From positions 355,730 to 419,729 of the forward strand of contig DALO01000002.1 in assembly GCA_002496805.1 (NCBI GenBank): 64,000 bases of DNA. The letters are read 5' to 3'. The notes beneath the pieces are model-generated. The model was not told the DNA's origin, ran no database searches, and worked only from the letters and a program-made list of their open reading frames with translations. Within the stretch, counting starts at the first letter, position 1. Every line of letters begins with the position of its first letter. Positions 48,034-58,720 of this stretch are shown piece by piece. The stretch comes from Methanobacterium sp. UBA353 (GTDB lineage Archaea; Methanobacteriota; Methanobacteria; Methanobacteriales; Methanobacteriaceae). A program made the translations under genes and the position numbers.

Positions 48034-48651
48034 ATGAAATGTCCAGTATGTAACTTTGAATCTAATGAAATTCTTAAAACTAAGGGTAAAAATACCAAAG
48101 AAGTTCTTATAAAGTGCAAAGAATGTGGAAACATATTTCGGGAAACTATAAAGGTCCCTAAGAGGATAGATTGCAGAATCATCATCAGTAAATTTTCTCA
48201 ATCTGAAAAAAAACAGATAAAACTCTATCCTGATGAAATTCTCCAAGTAGGGGAGGTATTGATAGTTGATGATGAGGAAGTAGAAATAACCTCACTGGAA
48301 AATAAAAGGGGAGGTCGAGTTCCCAAAAGCCATATTTCCGAGTTGGAAACTATCTGGGCAACATCACTGGCAGGACCAGCTAGAGTAGGAATATCTATAG
48401 ATTATGGTGGCAGAGTCCTATCACAAAAAGTTGAAGTGGAAAGAGATTTCCTATTCACAGTCGGTGACGTGGTGAAAATGGGAAAAGCAGTATTTCGAAT
48501 TAAATCCATGAAAACTATAACTTCCAAGATCAGAAAGGGAAGTGCCCTAGCAGAACAGATTAAAAGGATTTATTCTAGACCAGCAACCCATAAAGATAAA
48601 TTTCAATATGATTTAACCTCTAAAATTGTTGAAAACGAAAATGTCGACTAA
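48034..48651 (+). CDS. HVO_0476-family zinc finger protein
   Basis: The 205-residue protein has an N-terminal zinc ribbon (KCPVCNFESNE ... IKCKECGNIFRE) and a mostly beta C-terminal region with VGEVLIVDDEEVEITSLEN and ATSLAGPARVGISIDYGG. It belongs to a conserved archaeal family named after a haloarchaeal member; function is unknown. The ribosome site gtgagga precedes the ATG, and pcm follows after about 60 bases. Confidence 0.85.
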   Translation: MKCPVCNFESNEILKTKGKNTKEVLIKCKECGNIFRETIKVPKRIDCRIIISKFSQSEKKQIKLYPDEILQVGEVLIVDDEEVEITSLENKRGGRVPKSHISELETIWATSLAGPARVGISIDYGGRVLSQKVEVERDFLFTVGDVVKMGKAVFRIKSMKTITSKIRKGSALAEQIKRIYSRPATHKDKFQYDLTSKIVENENVD

Positions 48652-48712
48652 TTTCGTGTTATGTTTTTAATTATTTTTTTCATTTAATCCAATTAAGATT
48701 TAAAGTGATTAG

Positions 48713-49369
48713 ATGAGGGATGAAAGAGAAGAACTGGTGGAAAAACTATGTAACCATGGTTACATAATGACCAAGAAAGTTAAGCAAGCCATGCTTAATG
48801 TACCCCGTGAGGAGTTTATGCCTCCTGAAATTAGAGCCTATGCCTACCTGGATCGACCCCTACCAATTGGGAAGGGACAGACCATATCTGCACCACATAT
48901 GGTGGCAATAATAGCAGAAAAATTAGAACTAAATGAAGGAATGAATATACTTGAGATTGGAACTGGATTCGGTTACAATGCCGCTGTCGTATCAGAGATA
49001 ATTGGCGTTTCAGGTCATGTTTACACATTAGAGAGAATACCATCTCTGGCAGAAAAGGCCAAGGAGAACCTTAAACAAACTGGATACAACCACCAAGTAA
49101 CTGTTATACTCCAGGATGGAACTTTAGGTTACCCTGAAAAAGCACCATTCGATAGGATTTACGGAACAGCCAGTGCACCTAATATCCCCAAACCCCTAAA
49201 AAAGCAACTGAAAATCGGTGGGAAATTGATTATACCCTTGGGATCTGATAACTATTTCCAGGAACTGGTTTCTGTTCAGCGGATATCAAAGGATGAATTC
49301 AAGTCTAAAGATTTGGGCGGAGTTGCATTTGTTCCTATGATTGGAGAATATGGCTGGCCTGAAGATTAA
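48713..49369 (+). CDS. pcm: Protein-L-isoaspartate O-methyltransferase
   Basis: Repairs isoaspartyl residues in damaged proteins. The 218-residue protein shows VPREEFMPPEIRAYAYLDRP, PIGKGQTISAPHMVA, the SAM-binding ILEIGTGFGYNAAVVSEI and the C-terminal LIIPLGSDNYFQEL. The ribosome site gtgatt lies before the ATG. Confidence 0.95.
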   Translation: MRDEREELVEKLCNHGYIMTKKVKQAMLNVPREEFMPPEIRAYAYLDRPLPIGKGQTISAPHMVAIIAEKLELNEGMNILEIGTGFGYNAAVVSEIIGVSGHVYTLERIPSLAEKAKENLKQTGYNHQVTVILQDGTLGYPEKAPFDRIYGTASAPNIPKPLKKQLKIGGKLIIPLGSDNYFQELVSVQRISKDEFKSKDLGGVAFVPMIGEYGWPED

Positions 49370-49507
49370 ACTCCAACTAACTCTTAAATTTGTCCAATGT
49401 ATTGGAAAAACAAGTTGTAAACGAACTTTTATCATTTGTTAAAATTTTGAGGGTATTACTACTTTGAACTATATTTAAAAATTAAATTTCTCTGAATCAT
49501 GATTAAC

Positions 49508-50782
49508 ATGAAATTTTATATTGAAACTTTCGGCTGCACTTTCAATCAAGCTGATTCGCAGATAATGGCTGGTTTACTGGAAAAACAAGGAGTAAAATCT
49601 GTTAAATCCATTGAAGAAGCGGATATTATCATTTTGAATACTTGTTACGTTAAACTGCCCACTGAACAGAAAATTACTAATCACATCAAAAAAGTTCAGG
49701 ATATTTATCCTCAAAAAAAACTGGTGGTTGCTGGTTGTATGGTGGACATCGATCCTGTGAAGCTGGAAAGATTGGCACCCCAAGCTGGATGGATTGGGTC
49801 GCGTAGAATCCTGTCTGTTCCCGAAGTAGTCAAGGCAATTATGAGGGGGGATATTAAAAGAAAAACAGGTCAGGATAATGAAGTAAAGACTTGCCTTCCT
49901 AGGAAGCGTTCCAACCCACTTATACATATTCTGCAGATTTGTGAGGGATGTCTTGGGAAATGCAGTTATTGTTGTACCAGATTCGCACGAGGAAAACTGC
50001 AAAGCTATCCTCTAAATTTTTTAAAAAGGGAAGCAGAACAAGCAGTGGCAGATTCTTGCAAGGAAATCCAGCTCACTGCCCAAGATACCGCTGCCTATGG
50101 AAAAGATTCTGGAGATAAACTATCAGATATTATAAATCAAACAACTAGCATTCCGGGTAATTTCAAGGTAAGAGTAGGAATGATGCATCCTCAAAATGCC
50201 GAAAATGATATTGAATCTATAGTTAACTCATTTAAAAATGATAAAGTCTATAAATTCATTCATCTACCATTACAAAGTGGAAACAACCAAGTTTTATCTG
50301 ATATGAATAGAGGACACTCAGTTGAGGAATACCTTAAAATTGTAAAATATTTTAAATCTGAAATACCCCATCTTTCTATATCTACAGATATTATTGTAGG
50401 ATACCCTACGGAGGATGAAACTGCTTTTCAGGATAGTATTGATGTTATTAGTGCAATACGTCCTGATTTTCTACATATTTCCAAATATCACCATCGCCCC
50501 GGCACTCTTGCATCCCAGATGGATGAAATTGATCATAAAGTGATGAAAAACCGTTCCAAACGTTTGAATGATCTTAAAATAAAGATCGCTTCTTTGAATA
50601 ACAAAAAACTTATAGGAACCTCTCAAAAAATTCTTATAACTGGCCAAGGGAGTAAAGGTGGTTATATGGGTCGTACAAACTCTTATAAAACTGTAATTGT
50701 GGATGAAGCTTTATTAGGTAACTTTTTTAATGTAGAAATAACTCATTCCAATAGTACTTATCTTAAAGGAAAAATTTTGTGA
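49508..50782 (+). CDS. tRNA t6A37 methylthiotransferase (archaeal e-MtaB type)
   Basis: A radical SAM methylthiotransferase that makes ms2t6A at tRNA position 37. It has an N-terminal UPF0004 domain with ETFGCTFNQADSQIMAGLLE, NTCYVK and VVAGCMVDID (three cluster cysteines). The radical SAM domain has CEGCLGKCSYCCTRFARGKL, and a C-terminal TRAM domain (about residues 365-420) follows. I choose the second ATG, 49508, since the tgatt just before it acts as a partial ribosome site. It stands alone. Confidence 0.91.
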   Translation: MKFYIETFGCTFNQADSQIMAGLLEKQGVKSVKSIEEADIIILNTCYVKLPTEQKITNHIKKVQDIYPQKKLVVAGCMVDIDPVKLERLAPQAGWIGSRRILSVPEVVKAIMRGDIKRKTGQDNEVKTCLPRKRSNPLIHILQICEGCLGKCSYCCTRFARGKLQSYPLNFLKREAEQAVADSCKEIQLTAQDTAAYGKDSGDKLSDIINQTTSIPGNFKVRVGMMHPQNAENDIESIVNSFKNDKVYKFIHLPLQSGNNQVLSDMNRGHSVEEYLKIVKYFKSEIPHLSISTDIIVGYPTEDETAFQDSIDVISAIRPDFLHISKYHHRPGTLASQMDEIDHKVMKNRSKRLNDLKIKIASLNNKKLIGTSQKILITGQGSKGGYMGRTNSYKTVIVDEALLGNFFNVEITHSNSTYLKGKIL

Positions 50783-51017
50783 CCTCCAAAATGTTGGATT
50801 GTATGATTATTCTCAACTATGATAATTATTTTTTAGATCTATGATTTTTATTATTGCCAATAATTATATTTATTAAACATGATTAATGTCCGATTCAAGC
50901 TGATTTTTGGCTTGAATTAAACTTTTGTCAGATCAAACTCTTTATTTATAATAAATACTGTTTTTTATCCAATAGTAAAGCATAAATAGATTCATAGAAA
51001 GAAAAATCATTGATCGT

Positions 51018-51347
51018 ATGAAATATTTGATTTGTGAAAACTGTGAAGGTTACTACCATCTGAAGGAAGGAGAATCCCTCGATGACTTTGAATCCTGTGA
51101 ATGTGGTGGAAAATTTTATCTTCTAGAATATGGAGAAGATGGTCAGTTTCAATCCCCTAAAATTATGTGTGAATCTTGCCGGAATCTTAATGAAATTAAC
51201 ACACCCTTCTGCAGTATATGTGGCCAAATATTAAGACCTTCCAAAGAAATTGTCAGCAGCGAAAATAACAATACCTTCAAACCGAGATTTTATGCAAGTT
51301 TAACATTTATTGCATTATCTATAATGATATTAGGTCTTTTTTTATAA
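51018..51347 (+). CDS. Zinc-ribbon protein with C-terminal membrane helix, function unknown
   Basis: A 109-residue protein with [14 protein letters not shown] and CECGG, then a second ribbon [19 protein letters not shown], and one C-terminal hydrophobic helix (about 90-108). It is tail-anchored with a cytoplasmic zinc region. I recognise no precise family. Confidence 0.6.
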   Translation: MKYLICENCEGYYHLKEGESLDDFESCECGGKFYLLEYGEDGQFQSPKIMCESCRNLNEINTPFCSICGQILRPSKEIVSSENNNTFKPRFYASLTFIALSIMILGLFL

Positions 51348-51469
51348 AGTTAAATGTAATTAAATTCTTTACAACCTTTCTGTTAGTGAACACTAAGTAT
51401 TATTGAAGGTGTTAAAAAATAGTTTCCCATAACTTTTCTTTTAAAATAAAAATTAATAATAGGAGTAAA

Positions 51470-51543
<74 letters not shown>

Positions 51544-51545
51544 CT

Positions 51546-51623
<78 letters not shown>

Positions 51624-51644
51624 GTCAGATTATAATTCTGTTAC

Positions 51645-51652
51645 TATATAAA
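51645..51652 (-). promoter_or_regulatory. TATA box of the tRNA pair
   Basis: Read on the minus strand, agaaaagatttatatagtaa contains BRE-like purines and TATA box tttatata, centred about 30 bases before tRNA-Val. This is the clearest promoter in the window. Confidence 0.7.
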
Positions 51653-51773
51653 TCTTTTCTATTTGAGTGTAAGTGACATATTTTCTAAACAAAATGATTT
51701 TTAATAGTAGGAAAAATGTATATGCCTTACTTGTCATATATAAGGCCGCTAAAAAATGTAGGGGTGATATGAA

Positions 51774-52199
51774 ATGGATATTAATGATCCAATAAAAACA
51801 ACTGTGGAAGAAATCCGGAAAGTTCTCAACATAGAAAATGTAATTGGTGAAGTCATAGAAAGTGAGGATAAAGTATTGATACCGGTTACAAGAATGGGAA
51901 TGGCATTTGGAGCAGGTTTGGGTGAAGGAAAAGCACCTAATGTTCCAGGAGGTTCTGGTGCAGCTGCTGGTGGAGGTGCAGGTATTGAACCAGTGGCAGT
52001 TGTTGTGGTATTCAAAGGCAAGGCTGGACCTGAAGGAGTTAAAGTAATGTCTTTAAAATCAGCCGACCCACTATCCAGAGCTATAGGAGAAGCTGGTTCT
52101 GCCATAGTTAATGTCATGTCAGAAGCAGGAAAAATGGGGAAAGGCAAAAAAGAAAAAGATGATACCAAAAAATCCGAATCAGAACCAAAAAATAGTTGA
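51774..52199 (+). CDS. GerW/YtfJ-family protein
   Basis: The 141-residue protein matches the family called sporulation protein YtfJ or GerW in bacteria: TRMGMAFGAGLGEG, GGSGAAAGGGAGIEPVAVVV and a central VIGEVIESEDKVLIPV. A non-sporulating archaeon must use it otherwise; its function is unknown. A strong ribosome site (ggggtgat) precedes the ATG, and the tail (KKEKDDTKKSESEPKNS) is disordered. The next gene resembles the bacterial YtfI partner, so the pair is conserved across domains. Confidence 0.87.
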   Translation: MDINDPIKTTVEEIRKVLNIENVIGEVIESEDKVLIPVTRMGMAFGAGLGEGKAPNVPGGSGAAAGGGAGIEPVAVVVVFKGKAGPEGVKVMSLKSADPLSRAIGEAGSAIVNVMSEAGKMGKGKKEKDDTKKSESEPKNS

Positions 52200-52233
52200 A
52201 CTAATAATTAATTAACCTGAGAGCGGGTTAAAG

Positions 52234-52821
52234 TTGATATACATCTTAATAGGCATCATCATAATTATTTTGGTGCTTATTCTATTATCTTTTCTTATGA
52301 TTCCCCTAAACTTATCATTAGACCTTAAAAAAAATGATTCGGATATTCATGGAAAATTCAGCTTAAAATGGTTGGGTATAAAGATTTTTTCTAAGGAAAT
52401 CCCTGGGGAGGAAAAAGAAGAAGATAAAAAGAAGAAGAAAAATGATGAAGAATATAAATTCGATCTGGGTCGCATATTAAATATTCTCAACTTGTTTTTA
52501 GAAGCTTGGCCTCAGATCTATCAGTTAACGCTAACAACTTATCGATCTTTCACCATTGAAAAGATTTTTCTGGATTTAACAATGGGCCTGGAAAGTCCAG
52601 CAGACACTGCACTCTTCACAGGATACATATGGGCTTTTACTTATCCACTAAATGCAGTTACACGTATAGATGCAATAATAACACCTGATTTTGATCGAAG
52701 AATTTTGGATGGAAATCTGGAATTAGATGTAAAATTGAAATTGGGTGGTGTTTTGATTGAAGCCATAAGAGCATATTCCAAGAAACCAGTACGAGAGCTA
52801 ATTAATGAAGTGCGAGGCTGA
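52234..52821 (+). CDS. DUF2953 (YtfI-like) membrane protein
   Basis: The 195-residue protein has one N-terminal membrane helix (about residues 2-22), a charged linker rich in Glu and Lys (about 55-70), and a C-terminal region (GLESPADTALFTGYIWAFTY; ITPDFDRRILDGNLELDVKL) typical of DUF2953. This domain accompanies YtfJ in Bacillus as YtfI. The TTG start follows gagcggg. It lies 34 bases after the ytfJ-like gene. Confidence 0.78.
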   Translation: MIYILIGIIIIILVLILLSFLMIPLNLSLDLKKNDSDIHGKFSLKWLGIKIFSKEIPGEEKEEDKKKKKNDEEYKFDLGRILNILNLFLEAWPQIYQLTLTTYRSFTIEKIFLDLTMGLESPADTALFTGYIWAFTYPLNAVTRIDAIITPDFDRRILDGNLELDVKLKLGGVLIEAIRAYSKKPVRELINEVRG

Positions 52822-52843
52822 CCATTCCCTGAGGTCAAAAAAA

Positions 52844-53059
52844 ATGATAGATGATGAAATAAGAATCGGAAAACCTTTCAAAATTGAAGGTAGGTCTTTT
52901 TATCCTCTGGTAAAGATTTTTCACTGGAAGGGAGATCATGCTGAATCATATTCATTATCTCCAGTGGCTCTAGTTGTATTTGAGGGACAAATGAAGTACT
53001 TGATTCCCCTAGATGAACTAGGCTCATCTCAAGAGTTATTGGACCTAGTTTCCATTTAA
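52844..53059 (+). CDS. Small conserved protein following the ytfJ/ytfI-like pair
   Basis: A 71-residue soluble protein (IGKPFKIEGRSFYPLVKIFH; GDHAESYSLSPVALVVFEGQ), probably a small beta-rich fold. The upstream start at 52805 would add 13 residues without a ribosome site; ATG 52844 has gaggtc at good spacing. It probably belongs to the same operon as the two preceding genes. I recognise no family, though the strings VVVFKG (in YtfJ) and VVFEG here look alike. Confidence 0.6.
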   Translation: MIDDEIRIGKPFKIEGRSFYPLVKIFHWKGDHAESYSLSPVALVVFEGQMKYLIPLDELGSSQELLDLVSI

Positions 53060-53195
53060 ATTTAATTCAATATCCAACATTTTCCAAACTCTTTTAGCAG
53101 TGCTGTCATGCTTTTTTAAAATAGATTTTGAACAAAATACTTAAGACTTCTTTCATAACAAATAAACAATAACATATTAGTGAGGGGATGTTGAA

Positions 53196-55670
53196 TTGGA
53201 TTGGGGCAAATCGAAAGTTAAATTTCAAAATTTTATTGTTTTGAGCCTCATTATCCTAGCTTGCATTTTAGTATACTATTTCCATTTTGTTTTAAGAACA
53301 GGGATAATAATAACCCATTTTTTTTATATACCCATAATTCTTTCGGCAGTATGGTGGAAACGGAAGGCTTTATGGGTTCCATTTTTTTTGGCAGGAATCT
53401 TATTTTTAACTGACTTGATAAATCCTGTGGATAAGAACCCTTGGGTTGATGACTTTTTTAGGTCAGTAGTATTCATTTCTGTCAGTATAATCACGATTAT
53501 TTTAAGTGAACAGATAGAAAAGTCAAGGATCCTTCTGGAAAATAGTGAAAAAAAGTTTCGTTCAGTTGTTGAATCTGCCATTGAGGCAATAATAACCGCC
53601 GATGAATCTGGAAGGGTGATTTTTGTAAATAAAAGTTTCGAGAAAATTTTTGGATACAGGCAGGATGAAATTATTGGAAAAACTTTTGAAATAATTATTC
53701 CCCCCCAGTACCGTGATAAGCATGCAAAAATTTTCAACAAGTTCAATGAAAAAAGTAAGGACGAATATTATAATAAAACTTTAGAGCTCACTGCATTAAG
53801 GAAAGACGGGACTGAATTTCCCTTTGAAATGTCTATCACTTCATGGGAGGTCAATGACCAAACATTCATCACTGCTATTTTAAGGGATATTTCTGAGCGT
53901 AAAGAGGCTGAAAAAACTCAAAACATTCTTTCTGCAATAGTTAATGGGTCCGATGATGCTATAATTGGAAAAGACCTTGAAGGTAACATATTAAGTTGGA
54001 ACCGTGGGGCAGAGATTATTTATGGATACAAAGCCGAAAAAGTTATTGGAAAATCGATTTCCATAATTTTCCTCCCAAATTCTGATGAATTAAGCCAAGA
54101 ATTACAACAAATATCCAATGGCAAATCAATTAAACACTATGAAACAAAACGCGTAACAAAACAAGGAGATATTATTGACATATCCCTTACAGTTTCTGTA
54201 ATAAAAGATTTTAGAGGTAAAATCATTGGTGTATCATCAATCGGAAGAGATATTACTCACGAAAAGAAGGTTAAAGCTGCACTCGCAAAAAGTGAAGCAC
54301 AACTCAACATGGTAACTTCCAACATGGCTGATATTATATCTCAATCCAGTTCAGACGGTAGTTATATCTATGTAAGTCCATCCATTAAACAAGTTATGGG
54401 ATATGAACCACAAGAAGTAATAGGAAAGTCTATTTTAGATTTTATACATCCTGACGACGTTGAATACGTATCTTCATGCATGATGAGGGCTGTTAATGAA
54501 GGTACTATTCAATCTTCACAGCACAGACACAGAACGGCTGATGGGAGTTATATTTGGATTGAAACACTTGGAACTCCACTTTATAATAGAAAAAAAGATA
54601 CAGTTGGATTTGTTTGCAACAGCCGTGATATTACCCAACAAAAAAATATGGAAGATGCACTACGGGAAAGTGAAGAAAAGTACAGATCCCTTATTGAATC
54701 AGCAAAAGACGTTATTGCTGTAATGGATTATAATGGGATCTTTTTGCTCATAAATAAAGCGGGCGCAAAACGATTCAATATACAACCTCCTGAAATAATG
54801 GGAAGATCACTAAGAGACTTCTTTCCGGATAGCCATAATAAGCAATTGGAACTTATTCAAAAAGTTTTCAATACAGGAAAAAGTTTGGAAACAGAACTTA
54901 CAATACAATTCGAGGGGGTTGAACTATGCTACAGTATCATAATACAACCACTCTTTGGTCCGCAAAATAAAATTGAAAATGTACAATTGGTAGCCAGAGA
55001 CATAACTGAAATTAAAAATACACAGAAAAAACTGGAACATGCCTTGAAAGATAAGGACATGCTGATGAAAGAAATATTCCATAGGGTAAAGAACAATTTA
55101 ATGGTGATTTCCAGTTTATTAAATCTCCAGTCACGTTATATTAAAGATGAAGAAGCCAAAGGCATATTTAAAGAAAGCCAGAATAGAGCTCATTCCATGG
55201 CAATCATCCATGAACGTCTCTACCAATCGTCTGATCTCAAAAAAATTGATTTTGGAGATTACATACGCACCTTAGCCAATGACTTGTATCGCATTTACGT
55301 ACTTCGCCCTGAAAAAGTGGAACTGCAAGTTAATGCGGATGAGATCATGATAGACATTAACACCTCTATACCTCTTGGACTAATACTCAACGAATTATTA
55401 TCAAACAGTATGAAACACGGCTTCCCCGGAGATACTAAAGGTAAAATAATTATTGATTTTCATAAGATTCATGGTGATTTCGTATTGGAGGTCCGGGATA
55501 GTGGAATAGGAATCCCTGAAGATGTGGATATATTCAATACTGGAAGCCTTGGCATGCAGCTGGTTACCAGCCTCACCCAACAGATCAATGGAGAACTTGA
55601 ATTTAAAAGAAGTCCTGAAACCAGTTTTCGCATAACTTTCCCGGAAACGGAATATAATGAGCCTAACTAA
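53196..55670 (+). CDS. Membrane PAS-domain sensor histidine kinase (HisKA_2 type)
   Basis: The 824-residue protein has four N-terminal membrane helices (about residues 10-105), then four PAS domains (about 115-235, 240-355, 365-485, 490-610; each with [24 protein letters not shown] strings). A HisKA_2 dimerisation domain follows with phospho-acceptor His in [20 protein letters not shown] (about 628), then an HATPase domain ([39 protein letters not shown]). The TTG start has gaggggatg upstream. No response regulator lies nearby, so this is an orphan kinase. The sensed signal is unknown. Confidence 0.9.
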   Translation: MDWGKSKVKFQNFIVLSLIILACILVYYFHFVLRTGIIITHFFYIPIILSAVWWKRKALWVPFFLAGILFLTDLINPVDKNPWVDDFFRSVVFISVSIITIILSEQIEKSRILLENSEKKFRSVVESAIEAIITADESGRVIFVNKSFEKIFGYRQDEIIGKTFEIIIPPQYRDKHAKIFNKFNEKSKDEYYNKTLELTALRKDGTEFPFEMSITSWEVNDQTFITAILRDISERKEAEKTQNILSAIVNGSDDAIIGKDLEGNILSWNRGAEIIYGYKAEKVIGKSISIIFLPNSDELSQELQQISNGKSIKHYETKRVTKQGDIIDISLTVSVIKDFRGKIIGVSSIGRDITHEKKVKAALAKSEAQLNMVTSNMADIISQSSSDGSYIYVSPSIKQVMGYEPQEVIGKSILDFIHPDDVEYVSSCMMRAVNEGTIQSSQHRHRTADGSYIWIETLGTPLYNRKKDTVGFVCNSRDITQQKNMEDALRESEEKYRSLIESAKDVIAVMDYNGIFLLINKAGAKRFNIQPPEIMGRSLRDFFPDSHNKQLELIQKVFNTGKSLETELTIQFEGVELCYSIIIQPLFGPQNKIENVQLVARDITEIKNTQKKLEHALKDKDMLMKEIFHRVKNNLMVISSLLNLQSRYIKDEEAKGIFKESQNRAHSMAIIHERLYQSSDLKKIDFGDYIRTLANDLYRIYVLRPEKVELQVNADEIMIDINTSIPLGLILNELLSNSMKHGFPGDTKGKIIIDFHKIHGDFVLEVRDSGIGIPEDVDIFNTGSLGMQLVTSLTQQINGELEFKRSPETSFRITFPETEYNEPN

Positions 55671-55712
55671 AAATTCAACTCTTTTAACAAAAAAATTAAA
55701 AAAATTAATTTT

Positions 55713-56204
55713 TCATTCTATTTTCATGAATTCTGATTTGAGAGCTCCACATATGGGGCAGACATCTGGTGCTTCATTTTCTACTGTGTTTCCGCAGTGG
55801 CCGCATACATAATAATCCACTTTTTCATTGTTTCCCAGAACTTCCAGTGCTTTGGCGTATAGTTCCGCGTGGATTTGTTCTACTTGATTGGCCACATCAA
55901 ATGTCCAAACCGCTTGGTTATTGTCTTCACTTTTAGCTTCTTTAATAAATTCGGGGTACATCGCCTCGAATTCTTCTTCTTCCCCTAAAATAGCGGATTT
56001 TAGATTCTCGGCAGTGCTGCCTATCCCATCCATCACCATTAAATGGTTCTGAGCGTGGACTGCTTCAGCCTCAGCAGCGGCTCGAAAGAGTTTAGCAACT
56101 TGTTCGTATCCTTCTTCATCTGCTTTCTTAGCAAAAGCCATATATTTATGGTTAGCTTGAGATTCACCTGCAAACGCTTCCTTTAAATTATTTATGGTGC
56201 TCAT
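55713..56204 (-). CDS. Rubrerythrin
   Basis: The 163-residue oxidative-stress protein has an N-terminal four-helix diiron domain (EAFAGESQANHKYMAFAKKA; EAEAVHAQNHL; EEFEAMYPEFIKEA; EQIHAELYAKAL) and a C-terminal rubredoxin-like iron site (YVCGHCGNTVENEAPDVCPI + CGA). Rubrerythrins reduce hydrogen peroxide in anaerobes. The ribosome site ggaggttga precedes the ATG. Confidence 0.96.
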   Translation of the reverse strand: MSTINNLKEAFAGESQANHKYMAFAKKADEEGYEQVAKLFRAAAEAEAVHAQNHLMVMDGIGSTAENLKSAILGEEEEFEAMYPEFIKEAKSEDNNQAVWTFDVANQVEQIHAELYAKALEVLGNNEKVDYYVCGHCGNTVENEAPDVCPICGALKSEFMKIE

Positions 56205-56487
56205 AATAATTCAACCTCCATATGTTTATTGGATTGTATTCAATGAATATATTTCCATCTAATGAGGTTCGTTATATATTAAGGGTATTATCCTTATATT
56301 AAAACGACTCTGCTTTTATATCGATCTTCCATCTTAAAATATCATTTATCTTACTAAAATAGTGAGACGTATAAGTGATAGTTAGAATCATGATATGCAA
56401 TGAGCTTATAGGAGATCAAACCTAATTCTGGTTGGATAAAAAGAGAACATCATCCTAAAAAATAAGAAAAAGAAGAAATAAAATAAT

Positions 56488-56695
<208 letters not shown>

Positions 56696-56847
56696 ATTTC
56701 ACCTCCTAATTTAGCTAGGACACTAATATATTTAAATATATCGGTTTTCATGACATCATGAGCCATGGTAATTACCATACATACATGCCAAGTGTGATCG
56801 TCAACCTACCAAAACTTTAAAGGTTACATAGTCCCATAGGAATTCTC

Positions 56848-57963
56848 ATGTATAATACTCCGGACATCGAACCCACCATAGAAGAGATACTAAACAAATC
56901 ACAAAAAGAAGTAATTTCCTATGATGAAGCATTAAAACTTATTAAAACCACAAAAAATGAATATCAGGCTTTAATTCAGGCAGCTGATTTAGTAAGGCAG
57001 GAATTGGTTGGTGATGAAGTTACCTATATTCAAAATTGGAACATTAACTACACCAACATATGTACGGGGACTTGTGGTTTCTGTGCCTTCCGCAAAAACT
57101 TGGGACAGGAAGGTACATACTTCTTGGATGTGGATGAGATAGTACAAAGGGCAAAAACTGCCTGGGATAATGGTGCCATCGAAGTCTGTGTACAAGGTGG
57201 TCTACATCCGGATGTCGATGCTTATTTTTATGAAAAAATACTCAGGGCGATTAAAGATGAAATTCCTGACATTCATATCCATGCCTTTTCCCCTATGGAA
57301 ATTTACTATGGTGCGGCGCAGTCTGACATGAATTTGAAGGAATTTTTGAAGATGTTAAAAGATGCAGGGTTAGGGTCAATGCCCGGAACTGCTGCTGAGA
57401 TCTTAAATGATACTGTTCGTAAAGTTATCTGTCCGGGAAAACTAACCACATCTGAGTGGATTGAAGTTATTGAAACCGCTCACCAAACCGGTATACCTAC
57501 AACTTGCACTATGATGTATGGTCATATGGAGAATGCAGAACACCGGGTGGAGCACTTGGAAATCCTGCGCAACATCCAAAAGAAAACTGGTGGATTCACT
57601 GAATTTGTTCCCTTAACTTTCATGCACCCCAATGCACCCATCTACCGGGAGGGCATTGCCAAACCAGGGACTACTGGAACCGAAGATCTGAAGTTATATG
57701 CAGTTTCCAGATTAATGTTCGGAGATTTGTTAAAAAATATCCAAGTTTCATGGGTGAAGCTGGGATTCAAATTCGCCCAAGTATGCCTTAATGCAGGATG
57801 TAATGATATGGGAGGAACACTGGGGGAAGAGAACATTTCCAGATCTGCCGGAGCCCAACATGGTGTTTACACACCCCCCGAACATTTAAAACACATTATT
57901 CGAGATTTGGGAAGAATTCCTGCTGAAAGAGACACTCTTTATAATAATATCAGGCCTTTCTAA
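56848..57963 (+). CDS. cofH: FO synthase subunit 2 CofH
   Basis: The radical SAM enzyme that, with CofG, forms the deazaflavin chromophore FO of coenzyme F420. The SAM cluster motif is in [15 protein letters not shown] (CxxxCxxC). [34 protein letters not shown] and [20 protein letters not shown] match CofH. The 371-residue length is normal. cofG is not in the window. A short ribosome site (aggaat) precedes the ATG. Confidence 0.94.
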   Translation: MYNTPDIEPTIEEILNKSQKEVISYDEALKLIKTTKNEYQALIQAADLVRQELVGDEVTYIQNWNINYTNICTGTCGFCAFRKNLGQEGTYFLDVDEIVQRAKTAWDNGAIEVCVQGGLHPDVDAYFYEKILRAIKDEIPDIHIHAFSPMEIYYGAAQSDMNLKEFLKMLKDAGLGSMPGTAAEILNDTVRKVICPGKLTTSEWIEVIETAHQTGIPTTCTMMYGHMENAEHRVEHLEILRNIQKKTGGFTEFVPLTFMHPNAPIYREGIAKPGTTGTEDLKLYAVSRLMFGDLLKNIQVSWVKLGFKFAQVCLNAGCNDMGGTLGEENISRSAGAQHGVYTPPEHLKHIIRDLGRIPAERDTLYNNIRPF

Positions 57964-57980
57964 TCTTTGAATCAAAATTT

Positions 57981-58050
57981 ACAATTTCATAAATCATTTT
58001 ACAATTTCATAAATCATTTTACAATTTCATAAATCATTTTACAATATGAT
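57981..58050 (+). repeat. 20-bp tandem repeat, 3.4 copies
   Basis: The unit acaatttcataaatcatttt occurs three times without a mismatch (57981-58040), then a partial, changed copy (acaatatgat). It starts 18 bases after the cofH stop codon. Confidence 0.9.
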
Positions 58051-58339
58051 AAGTACGAAGAAGAGGAATCATCAATTGAATTCATTTTAAAATAGTGCAA
58101 TACAGAGGAAAATAAGTAATTCCTAATTGTCTCCAATTACACTTATGTAGAGTTGTTTTTTTTTAGTTCAGATAAATAATGTGATCTTGATGAATTGGGC
58201 ACTGTTGTTGAAGCAGCAATGCCAAAAATTTGAATTTTAAGGAGGGATGATCAAACCTGATCAGATAAGGGAATGAATTAACAGCATCTGTTTTAAACTT
58301 TGATGATCGTGTTATCAGGTACCATTATCTGGGTAATGT
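58051..58339. other. Intergenic region between cofH and the cyclophilin-like gene
   Basis: No gene is called. Two short coding-like strings appear on the plus strand, DKYEEEESSIEFILK near 58050 and CDLDELGTVVEAAMPKI (58180-58233), each followed by a stop. They may be remains of a lost gene or chance. A good ribosome-like aaggagggatgat lies near 58241-58253 without an ORF after it. Confidence 0.35.
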
Positions 58340-58690
58340 TTACGCCTTCTTAATTACCATCCAATCACCCTCATCTACATCTTCTATTATCTTCAAACCT
58401 TCAACAATTCTCCCAATATGATTCACATCTGAAGCTGGTTGGGAATCTCCGAAAAATATGCAAAAAGCATTACCTGGTGGCCAGTATGAGATATCTCCCC
58501 TATTTGATGATGGTGATGGATTTTCATAATCATGAACCAATGGTATGGGAAAGTAAACCTCTTCATGCCATAACTGGGCTGGACCTTCCATGGGGATATT
58601 TTCAAAGAATGACTGAGCTGTTTTGGGATTCCTGTCATCTAAGATTGCCTTAATTCTTCCTTTTTTTGATATTTCAATTTCTATTTCCAT
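58340..58690 (-). CDS. Cyclophilin-like fold protein
   Basis: A 116-residue protein of the family with a cyclophilin-like barrel: NPKTAQSFFENIPMEGPAQL, WHEEVYFPIPL, GDISYWPPGNAFCIFFGDSQ and VNHIGRIVEGLKIIEDV. Proteins of this family are annotated as possible peptidyl-prolyl isomerases, but activity is unproven. ATG 58690 is chosen over 58705. It follows deoC on the same strand. Confidence 0.83.
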   Translation of the reverse strand: MEIEIEISKKGRIKAILDDRNPKTAQSFFENIPMEGPAQLWHEEVYFPIPLVHDYENPSPSSNRGDISYWPPGNAFCIFFGDSQPASDVNHIGRIVEGLKIIEDVDEGDWMVIKKA

Positions 58691-58720
58691 CTTCACTGGA
58701 ATCACACACTATCTGTCCAG

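Noticed and set aside
57981..58050. CRISPR array
   Set aside because: The 20-bp units are directly abutting with no spacers, so it is a simple tandem repeat.
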